Of a stretch of DNA of 5,551 nucleotides, positions 1-5,551 are shown one piece after another; the first letter of the stretch is position 1; the number at the start of each line of letters is the position of its first letter. Below the pieces are notes generated by a model, which was not told the origin of the DNA, searched no databases, and was given only the letters and a program-made list of their open reading frames with translations. The position numbers and the translations under genes were made by a program. Source of the DNA: Thermoflexibacter sp. (lineage in GTDB: Bacteria; Bacteroidota; Bacteroidia; Cytophagales; Thermoflexibacteraceae); NCBI GenBank assembly GCA_025455345.1, contig JALOMS010000519.1, positions 1-5,551 of the forward strand, written 5' to 3'.

Positions 1-36
1 TTAAGAGATAGCCTGCATATTTCAAAAGAAAAAAAA

Positions 37-1770
37 ATGGTTTATAATCTCCCTCAGTTATCTTTCCCAAGATTACGGAACATTAATAAAGATAGTTTAC
101 CCTTACCAACACTAATAGGAAGAGAAACTCTTTATAAATTTATTCAAAATGTTTGGAAACCATTGGATTCTCTATTAAATACAGATTTTCAATCTTTTCA
201 TTTATTTAATATAGAATTAGAAAAATTAATAAAATTTGTAAATGCTACAAGTTATAAGGAAAATATAGAACCTATTTTAAAAGAAGGTGTTAATAAGCGT
301 TCATTCCCTTCTGTCCAAGAGCTAACTAAGTTTTACATTTCGTATCTTCAAGCGGATGATATATATATTGACTGCAAATCATTTGCTGATTTTGTCATTG
401 CTTTTAAAGAATTTAATGAAGTAACTAAAACTCCTCATAAATCTAAATATGATATATTCTTTGATGGACAAGAAGTGAAAGAATTATTAAATATTGTTAC
501 TAACAATAAGAATAAGAGTAATAGATGTATAGAAGAAATAAGAAATAGACTTAAGGGAAATATTTCTAATGAAGAAGCTTTAAGTCAAATTAATAATTCA
601 ATTGATAGTATTATAAATAGCCAACAACAAAAAGCACCTGAAAAAAATATCTCGGATATAGCTGCCAATGATATTTTTAATAAAATTGAGAAAAATCAAG
701 CAACCAAGGATGAAATGAAGGCATTTATTAATAAAGTCAATGAAGGCATTCCTCTTGGCAAAGAGGGTAATAAACCAATACTTAAAGGTAAATATACGAT
801 TAATTATTATGATAATAACCAAAGAAAAATAAATACTGAATCATTAAGCATAAGTTTTAAAATATTTCCCCCTGATAGTATTTATGTAAAGATTGAAAAT
901 TTAAAAACAAAAACAGAGACACAAATTGGCTTTTATAAAAATAAACCAATTTCAGAAAACACAGATGCCTATCCATATGGAGCAGGACAGAATGAAAATG
1001 GAAATGTTCTGAGAAATGAAGATAATAATGGTAAGCAATACCAAATTGGGGAAGGTGTAAAAACAAGTGTTGCTATTTTATTAAAGAAAATGATTGAAGA
1101 TGGAGGAGCAGATACAGAAGTTTTTAAAATTAAAAAATCCGAACATGGCTATTGTACAAATGCCAAAAAGGATTCTTATATTGTTGAATTTCTTGCAAAT
1201 AAACATGATTTAATAAATGAAAATATGAGCCGTAAGTTTATATTTAATGCAGGAGATTACTTTTTACCAGCAACTCAGATTGGTAATCGTAAATATTGTT
1301 GGAGATTTTATCAAAAGGGGATTGACCATTTTAAGAAAGTGTTAGCTTTGATTTATAAATATGCAGGTGTTGAAAATATAGATTTATGTATTCAAGGAGA
1401 AGCAGATGTTACAGGAAATGATACTTTTAAAGGAGAGCTTGTTTCTCCCTATAGTGGTAATGGCTTTTTTAATGATTTTGAGTTAGTTAATGTGGAAATA
1501 ATAGAAAAAGGAATTAAATATAAAATTGAAAAATCTATATTTAGTTTAAACAAGACTTTTATGAATAAGGAATTACCAAATCTTAGAGCAGCTTTTATGA
1601 GATATCAACTGAAGATAGAAGAAATTTTTGAAAATATGAGCCTACATATCATTTATAATGAACCATCAAAAAGAGTGAGTGAGGAAGATAGAAACTGCAA
1701 AATAATTATTTGCATTGATTGGCAAAAGGCAGATGAGTACTGTAAAAAGAATTATACTTTGGCAGAATAA
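37..1770 (+). CDS. Unrecognised soluble protein with a divergent OmpA/MotB-like C-terminal domain
   Basis: I do not recognise this 577-residue protein as a named family. Residues 1 to ~190 are mostly helical-looking and lysine/asparagine rich. A linker follows (Q-rich at ~195-200), then a segment with strand-like patterns (~250-300), an Asn/Gly-rich stretch (~306-340) and a C-terminal domain. In that domain (~428-565) I see IQGEADVTGN (452-461), NKELPNLRAAF (510-520) and KIIICIDW (555-562). Their order and spacing recall the OmpA-like fold: a strand ending in GHxDxxG, then N-x-x-LS-x-x-RA, then a final strand. The usual histidine is Glu455 here. No signal peptide or transmembrane segment is visible, so a cytoplasmic location is inferred; a peptidoglycan-binding role is therefore doubtful. 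The ATG at 37 follows an A-rich leader but lacks a Shine-Dalgarno. The frame is open to base 1, so the start could lie upstream. Composition is much more AT-rich than in bioD, suggesting acquired DNA. Function unknown. Confidence 0.8.
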   Translation: MVYNLPQLSFPRLRNINKDSLPLPTLIGRETLYKFIQNVWKPLDSLLNTDFQSFHLFNIELEKLIKFVNATSYKENIEPILKEGVNKRSFPSVQELTKFYISYLQADDIYIDCKSFADFVIAFKEFNEVTKTPHKSKYDIFFDGQEVKELLNIVTNNKNKSNRCIEEIRNRLKGNISNEEALSQINNSIDSIINSQQQKAPEKNISDIAANDIFNKIEKNQATKDEMKAFINKVNEGIPLGKEGNKPILKGKYTINYYDNNQRKINTESLSISFKIFPPDSIYVKIENLKTKTETQIGFYKNKPISENTDAYPYGAGQNENGNVLRNEDNNGKQYQIGEGVKTSVAILLKKMIEDGGADTEVFKIKKSEHGYCTNAKKDSYIVEFLANKHDLINENMSRKFIFNAGDYFLPATQIGNRKYCWRFYQKGIDHFKKVLALIYKYAGVENIDLCIQGEADVTGNDTFKGELVSPYSGNGFFNDFELVNVEIIEKGIKYKIEKSIFSLNKTFMNKELPNLRAAFMRYQLKIEEIFENMSLHIIYNEPSKRVSEEDRNCKIIICIDWQKADEYCKKNYTLAE

Positions 1771-2011
1771 TATCTCACAAATGAAAATTTCTCATTCTTA
1801 GCAAATCATTTTCATTATCTACTTCATTATCTAATTTTCCAATATTACATCTTTATTCTACTTCTTTCAAATAAAACTTGTAGGGCTTACCCGCCTTACC
1901 CTCAAACCCTACCTACCATCAGCCCATTTTTTATGGACTTCAGATAGATATAACACCTCTCCCCCTTGCTTACATCACTAATCCAATGTACCTTTGCAAA
2001 ATTTACATTGA
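1771..2011. other. Intergenic region at a composition change
   Basis: This 241-base gap between the AT-rich gene and bioD holds no convincing gene. Its left part is AT-rich and contains two copies of TTCATTATCTA (1811-1821 and 1823-1833). The middle (about 1880-1920) is C-rich on the + strand, with the inverted pair GTAGGG (1880-1885) and CCCTAC (1907-1912) and two copies of CTTACCC (1886-1892, 1895-1901). The right end carries the bioD promoter. No strong hairpin followed by a T-run was found after the first gene, so its terminator is not identified. An AT-only imperfect palindrome just after the stop codon (1781-1797) is too weak to call. Confidence 0.6.
1966..1996 (+). promoter_or_regulatory. 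Bacteroidota-type promoter of bioD
   Basis: TACCTTTG at 1989-1996 matches the Bacteroidota -7 element TAnnTTTG exactly. A TTG at 1966-1968 lies 20 bases upstream, within the 19-21 base spacing expected for the TTTG -33 element; the first base of that element is C here. The predicted transcription start is about 4-7 bases past the -7 box, giving a leader of only about 11-15 bases before the bioD ATG. No BirA-like inverted-repeat operator is evident around it. Confidence 0.7.
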
Positions 2012-2014
2012 GTG

Positions 2015-2644
2015 ATGAAACTTTTTATTACAGCGATTGGTACAGACAGTGGTAAGAGCGTAGTAAGTGCTATACTTACCGAAGCCTTAGCGGCGGATTA
2101 TTGGAAGCCAGTGCAGTCAGGTCTGCCGCGTGATAGAGACTTGGTGAAGTCATTGATTTCCAATGAGCAGACTATTTTTCACCAAGAAGCCTATTGCCTC
2201 TCCGAGCCTCTCTCGCCTCATGCCGCCGCTCAGATAGATGGGGTAAGAATCTCCTTAGCCAATATTTCCCTACCCCAATATGAGAATGAGCATATAGTCA
2301 TAGAAGGGGCAGGGGGGATTTTAGTCCCCTTGAACGAGCATGACTTTGTCATAGACTTGGCAGATAGCTTGGAGGCGGAAGTGATTTTGGTAGCTAATTT
2401 GTATTTGGGTAGTATTAATCACACATTGCTGTCTATCAGAGAGTTATTTCATAGACTTGCCTATCAAAAATTTACAGTCAAGGGCATAGTATTTAATCAA
2501 AGTCCTGTGCCTGCTTCAGAAAATATTATCTTACAGCATTGTCCTTTTCCACATTTATTTAGCATTGATAAAGAAGAAAAAATTGATAAAGAGATGGTTC
2601 TGAAATATGCCGCTAAAATCAAGCATAGTGTATTAAAAATTTGA
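2015..2644 (+). CDS. bioD: Dethiobiotin synthetase BioD (EC 6.3.3.3)
   Basis: BioD closes the ureido ring of dethiobiotin from 7,8-diaminopelargonic acid, CO2 and ATP, the penultimate step of biotin synthesis in the cytoplasm. The 209-residue length is normal for the family. Family motifs appear in order: the P-loop AIGTDSGKS (7-15), KPVQSG (31-36), an acidic residue near D42 for Mg2+, EPLSPH (64-69), EGAGG (97-101), LGSINH (131-136) and the adenine-side Asn in IVFNQ (158-162). The first P-loop glycine is Ala7, where E. coli BioD has Gly; the GKS core is intact, so the enzyme is probably active. I chose the ATG at 2015 because MKLFIT aligns with the usual N-terminus. A GTG at 2012 directly before it would add one residue. 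It has its own promoter and stands apart from other biotin genes in this window. Its composition is clearly less AT-rich than the preceding gene. Confidence 0.95.
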   Translation: MKLFITAIGTDSGKSVVSAILTEALAADYWKPVQSGLPRDRDLVKSLISNEQTIFHQEAYCLSEPLSPHAAAQIDGVRISLANISLPQYENEHIVIEGAGGILVPLNEHDFVIDLADSLEAEVILVANLYLGSINHTLLSIRELFHRLAYQKFTVKGIVFNQSPVPASENIILQHCPFPHLFSIDKEEKIDKEMVLKYAAKIKHSVLKI

Positions 2645-2676
2645 AAAAAATATAAATTCTCACTCTAAAATGTTAC

Positions 2677-2708
2677 TTTGCTGTCTTTGTCAAAAAAACT
2701 ATCCTTTG
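2677..2708 (+). promoter_or_regulatory. Putative promoter of the ABC permease gene, abutting its start codon
   Basis: TTTG at 2677-2680 and ATCCTTTG at 2701-2708 are separated by exactly 20 bases, the spacing of Bacteroidota -33 and -7 elements. The -7 box deviates from TAnnTTTG only at its first two bases. It ends one base before the ATG at 2710, so transcription would begin at or just after that codon. This implies a leaderless message, use of a later start such as the GTG at 2737, or a chance match with the gene read from the bioD promoter. Confidence 0.45.
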
Positions 2709-2709
2709 T

Positions 2710-3948
2710 ATGCTTAAGAAATTCATTAATTCCTTTGTGATTGGGTTCAAAAATATAAAATCTCATTTTTTACATACCTTACTTTCTATTCTTGGGGTAG
2801 TCATTGGGGTAGCGGCTTTGGTTGGTATTCTTTCTCTGATAGATAGCATGGAAAACTATGTGCATAAGCAGATTTCTGCAACTACGGACATAGAAAAAAT
2901 AGCGATTGTTACCCAAAAGCAAAAGCAAATAGTGGGCAGTTGGGTACGCAAAGAGCATTATGGGTATTTTGACTATGAAAAGTTTGCTAAGCTGAAATCC
3001 GAATTGTCCTTGCCTTTCCGAAGAGGTATGATTTCCTTTAGAACTGGAGATAAACTTGTGGTCAAAGAGCAAAGCGATTCCATTGAAACCGTGATGACTG
3101 CTACCGCCGCTCTTGCTGGATATATGCCTGATAGTGTGATTATTAGCGGGAGATTATATACAGAGCAAGACCTCGTCCAACAAAATAAAATTATTGTCGT
3201 CAATGAATCATTTGCAAAGAAAATCGCTAAAAATGAGCCAATAGAAAAAGCATTAGGAAAGCACATATTGCACAATGACAATGAGTTAGAGATTGTTGGG
3301 ATTACCAAAAACAAGCAAGAAAATGCCAATATTTTTATTCCTATGACCTTGTTTTCCGAGCAGGTCATCAGGGAAAATGCGCCTACTGTGGAGATAGAAG
3401 CCCATCAAGTAACCCAAGTTGCGCCCTTGAAAAAAGAAATAGAAGGCTGGCTGAAAAAGAATTCGCAAAATCAAGGAGAGGATTTTCAAGTCATTATTAG
3501 TGAGTTTAGGGCAAAACAAGCTACGCAAGGATTTCTATTAGCCAAAGTAATTGGCGGCTTAATTGTCGGGATTTCCGTTTTGGTAGGTGGTATTGGGATA
3601 ATGAATGTTTTACTCATCTCTGTTACAGAACGCACTATGGAAATAGGTATTCAGAAAGCCGTAGGAGCGCAAAAAATGGACATTATCTTCCAATTTCTTT
3701 CTGAGTCGCTTTGTATATCGTTTATTGGCAGTGGTTTAGGGCTGATATTGGGAGTGTTAGGCACTTGGGCAGTTACACCTTTGGTAGAGATGCTTCTTCC
3801 CGCAGTTAGCGATTTCCAAGCACATTTTACTTGGGGTACACTGCTCGTAGTTGGGACTGTAGCCATGATTATTGGGATTGCATTTGGGACTTATCCTGCG
3901 ATGAAAGCGGCAAATTTAGACCCTGTGGAGGCTATTCGCAGAGAATAA
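2710..3948 (+). CDS. ABC transporter permease, MacB/FtsX type
   Basis: This is a 412-residue inner-membrane permease of the MacB/LolC/FtsX superfamily (type VII ABC architecture), whose members couple cytoplasmic ATP hydrolysis to work on periplasmic or outer-membrane substrates. One membrane helix lies at ~22-44, followed by a periplasmic domain (~50-275) and three more helices (~277-302, ~333-357, ~375-397). Hallmarks are the N-terminal GFKNIKSH (12-19), GGIGIMNVLLISVTER (293-308) with the coupling segment MEIGIQKAVGA (310-320), and the C-terminal YPAMKAANLDPVEAIRRE (395-412). No ATPase domain is fused, and no ATPase gene lies beside it, so the partner must be encoded elsewhere. Substrate cannot be inferred. 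The gene lies 65 bases after bioD with its own promoter-like sequence. The ATG at 2710 is chosen because the N-terminus aligns well with the family; a GTG at 2737 is an alternative that keeps the GFKNI motif. It converges with the sensor gene, leaving 48 bases between stops. Confidence 0.9.
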   Translation: MLKKFINSFVIGFKNIKSHFLHTLLSILGVVIGVAALVGILSLIDSMENYVHKQISATTDIEKIAIVTQKQKQIVGSWVRKEHYGYFDYEKFAKLKSELSLPFRRGMISFRTGDKLVVKEQSDSIETVMTATAALAGYMPDSVIISGRLYTEQDLVQQNKIIVVNESFAKKIAKNEPIEKALGKHILHNDNELEIVGITKNKQENANIFIPMTLFSEQVIRENAPTVEIEAHQVTQVAPLKKEIEGWLKKNSQNQGEDFQVIISEFRAKQATQGFLLAKVIGGLIVGISVLVGGIGIMNVLLISVTERTMEIGIQKAVGAQKMDIIFQFLSESLCISFIGSGLGLILGVLGTWAVTPLVEMLLPAVSDFQAHFTWGTLLVVGTVAMIIGIAFGTYPAMKAANLDPVEAIRRE

Positions 3949-3996
3949 GTAAGTGGGCAAAAGCAAATAAAAAAAGGCTTGGAAGTGGTAAAAGGA

Positions 3997-5388
3997 CTAA
4001 CTATCTTTTTGTGTTTTTTCATTAATTTGGTGAATCACTTCGTCTAACTTCTTTGCGGTTTGATGAATCATCTCAAAAATTTTCTTATTTTCCTCATTTT
4101 CTAATTTATCTATCTTTATCAATTGGAGTAAACCCAACAAAGTAGCCAGAGGTGCGCGCGTTTGGTGGGAATTGAGATGAGAAATTTCCGCCAAAGTTTT
4201 ATTGTGTTGCATTTGCCTTATTTTGCTTTGATTTTTCAAAAAAACAATGACAATGATTGCAATAAAAATAAACAAAAATAGAATAGTTATGCTCAGATTC
4301 TGCCTCAAATTGGCTTTTTCTTCTTCTTTTTGTAGCATGGCTAACTCATACTCTTTTTGGGCAATAGCAAAGTCTTTTTCCAATTGGGAAATTTTATAGA
4401 TATTTTCTCGGTTAAAAATACTATCCTTATAAGTAACAAATATTTCAAAATATTTTAACGCTTGTGTATTTTCGTTTGATGCCTTGTAATTGAGATAGAG
4501 GACTTCTGAAGCATTTTTGATTTCATCTTTGAGATTGAGTTTTTGTGCTTCTTGCATTGCCTTTTGAGCATATTGGACAGATAAGGGATAATTTTTTTGT
4601 TTGTATAAGACTTTGGCAATCACATTATTGTCCATTACTATATCTTCTTTTCTGCCTAATTTTTGGTCTATCTCCAATCCCCTGCTTAAGTAATCTAAGG
4701 CTTTTTCCCATTCTCCTAATTCTCCATATATTTCTCCTATATTGTGCAGTGAGGTAGCAATCTCGTATGGGTCATTTCTATTTTCTACCAGAGCTAAGGC
4801 TTTAGAGTTATATGCTAAGGCTTTTGTAAATTCTTTTTTTGCTTTGGCTACTTCAGCCATTCCTGTAAGTGCGGTTGCCATGCCACTCTTCCTCCCTAAT
4901 TTTTCAAAATTCTCTAATGCCTGTTGATAATATTGCATGGCTTGTGCATATAATTTTTGTTCTTGATAGACAATACCAATATTGTTCAATGCAAAAGCTA
5001 CGCATTTTTCATAACCAATTTCTCTTGCCAATTTGAGGGCTTTCAAATACGATTCTAAGGAATTATTGTAGATATTCATACCAAGGTAATCATTGCCTAT
5101 ATTGATATAAATATCACAAATCTTTTGTTGCCAGTTGATTATTTGAGCAATGCTCAAGGCGCGATTCAAATAAAATAGAGACGAGTCGTGTTGGGAAAAG
5201 CCATAACACTTACCCAACAGAATATACGTGTTGGTGAGTAAAGTATCTCTTTCAAAAGATTTTGATTGGTTTGACAAAAGTAAAACCTGTTTTTTCAAAC
5301 TATCTACTTGTGCATTAGTTTGAGCAAAACAATGAGATGATAAGCATACCCAAAATAAGAAAAAGATAGCTTTTTGCCTCATAATCAT
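3997..5388 (-). CDS. Membrane TPR sensor with HisKA-like phospho-acceptor domain and no ATPase domain
   Basis: The 463-residue protein has a signal peptide (1-22, likely cut in CFA|Q). About six to seven TPR repeats follow (~50-320); the clearest are near 90-123, 131-163, 170-203, 210-243 and 250-283. Next come a charged coiled coil (~330-362), one membrane helix (~365-385) and a cytoplasmic tail with a histidine-kinase dimerisation/phospho-acceptor motif, SHQTRAPLATLLGLLQL (407-423), where His408 is the likely acceptor. The chain ends at the second helix, LDEVIHQI (448-455). The N, G1 and G2 boxes of the HATPase domain are absent, so it cannot autophosphorylate by itself. The residue after the histidine is Gln409, where HisKA kinases normally have Glu or Asp. 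The periplasmic TPR domain presumably binds a protein or peptide signal. It may be a substrate or partner of another kinase, or a scaffold. An in-frame ATG at 5382 is an equally possible start. No response regulator lies in this window. Confidence 0.85.
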   Translation of the reverse strand: MIMRQKAIFFLFWVCLSSHCFAQTNAQVDSLKKQVLLLSNQSKSFERDTLLTNTYILLGKCYGFSQHDSSLFYLNRALSIAQIINWQQKICDIYINIGNDYLGMNIYNNSLESYLKALKLAREIGYEKCVAFALNNIGIVYQEQKLYAQAMQYYQQALENFEKLGRKSGMATALTGMAEVAKAKKEFTKALAYNSKALALVENRNDPYEIATSLHNIGEIYGELGEWEKALDYLSRGLEIDQKLGRKEDIVMDNNVIAKVLYKQKNYPLSVQYAQKAMQEAQKLNLKDEIKNASEVLYLNYKASNENTQALKYFEIFVTYKDSIFNRENIYKISQLEKDFAIAQKEYELAMLQKEEEKANLRQNLSITILFLFIFIAIIVIVFLKNQSKIRQMQHNKTLAEISHLNSHQTRAPLATLLGLLQLIKIDKLENEENKKIFEMIHQTAKKLDEVIHQINEKTQKDS

Positions 5389-5551
5389 AAGTTTAATAGA
5401 TAAGTAAAATTACAATAACTTAATAAATGTATGGTAATAAGTCAATATCCAAAATTAAATAAAATCTGTAACTCTTGGTTTGAAAATGTCCAAAGATATA
5501 ACCTTTTTTAGAAAGATTACATCTTTTCAGCAACACCCTTGGAATAACTAT
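5389..5551. other. AT-rich intergenic region upstream of the TPR sensor
   Basis: These 163 bases contain no gene I can support. They lie upstream of the minus-strand sensor and should contain its promoter. Nothing resembling an RNA gene, a repeat array or a strong hairpin is visible. What lies to the right of the window is unknown, so the region could also serve a divergent gene. Confidence 0.5.
5450..5498 (-). promoter_or_regulatory. Candidate -7 elements for the TPR sensor gene
   Basis: On the minus strand TAATTTTG (complement of 5450-5457) and TATCTTTG (complement of 5491-5498) both fit TAnnTTTG exactly. They would give leaders of roughly 55-60 and 95-100 bases. Neither has a good TTTG 19-21 bases upstream, and such matches arise by chance in AT-rich DNA, so confidence is low. 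Confidence 0.25.

Noticed and set aside
598..1066. Two minus-strand open frames inside the first gene
   Set aside because: They are hydrophobic, low-complexity antisense shadows of the AT-rich + strand gene, with no recognisable domain.
1853..1912. Minus-strand 19-codon open stretch ending in YLKEVE and a stop, which resembles a protein C-terminus
   Set aside because: It is bounded upstream by a stop at 1913-1915 and has no start or wider frame; it could be a gene remnant but is too short to support.
2779..3866. Several minus-strand open frames across the permease gene
   Set aside because: The + strand frame has unmistakable MacB/FtsX motifs over its full length; the antisense frames overlap one another and show no family features.
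3949..3996. Possible bidirectional terminator between the convergent genes
   Set aside because: There is a run of seven A at 3969-3975 (a T-run for the minus strand), but no GC-rich stem precedes it on either strand.
3831..4025. Short + strand frame at the end of the permease gene
   Set aside because: It is an out-of-frame reading of the permease C-terminus running into the convergent gene.
4545..4927. Two + strand frames inside the TPR sensor gene
   Set aside because: They are antisense shadows of the TPR repeats; the minus-strand frame is continuous and carries clear domains.
5360..5375. Small hairpin AAAAAG-loop-CTTTTT near the start of the sensor gene
   Set aside because: The stem is almost entirely A-T pairs and is explained by the Lys-Ala-Ile-Phe-Phe codons of the signal peptide.
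5405..5412. Minus-strand TAATTTTA close to the sensor start as a -7 box
   Set aside because: It lacks the final G of the element and has no -33 partner at 19-21 bases.
1..5551. CRISPR array, tRNA or rRNA gene, insertion sequence or transposase
   Set aside because: No regularly spaced repeats, no cloverleaf-like sequence and no transposase-like protein or terminal inverted repeats were seen on either strand.

Overview
The window looks like chromosome of a member of the Bacteroidota, probably of the Cytophagales type. Two intergenic regions carry a Bacteroidota-style promoter (TTG or TTTG, 20 bases, then TAnnTTTG or a close variant). No start codon has a clear Shine-Dalgarno sequence. The window also holds a signal-peptide, TPR and HisKA-like sensor of a design frequent in that phylum. 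The phylum assignment is inference from these traits, not from a database search.

Region 1 (1-1770, + strand) is one large, very AT-rich gene for a soluble protein of 577 residues that I cannot name. Its last ~150 residues resemble a divergent OmpA/MotB-type domain, but no signal peptide or membrane segment is visible. Its reading frame stays open to the left edge, although an A-rich leader in front of the ATG at 37 makes that start plausible. Stops in the other two frames at 2-4 and 9-11 would fit the end of an upstream co-directional gene, so it may be the distal gene of an operon cut by the window edge.

Region 2 (1771-2011) is non-coding and ends in a good promoter for bioD. Base composition changes clearly here, from the AT-rich gene on the left to more balanced sequence in bioD, which suggests an edge between accessory and core DNA.

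Region 3 (2015-3948, + strand) holds bioD (dethiobiotin synthetase) and, 65 bases on, a MacB/FtsX-type ABC transporter permease. The permease has its own promoter-like sequence, which almost touches its start codon. The two are adjacent but have no obvious functional link; no other biotin gene and no ABC ATPase gene is present.

Region 4 (3997-5388, - strand) converges on the permease gene. It encodes a periplasmic TPR sensor with one membrane helix and a cytoplasmic histidine phospho-acceptor helix pair, and the protein stops before any ATPase domain. Beyond it, 5389-5551 is AT-rich non-coding DNA that probably contains its promoter.

The four genes do not form one pathway. The items most worth pursuing are the unrecognised OmpA-like soluble protein with its missing upstream neighbours, and the sensor that lacks a kinase catalytic domain.
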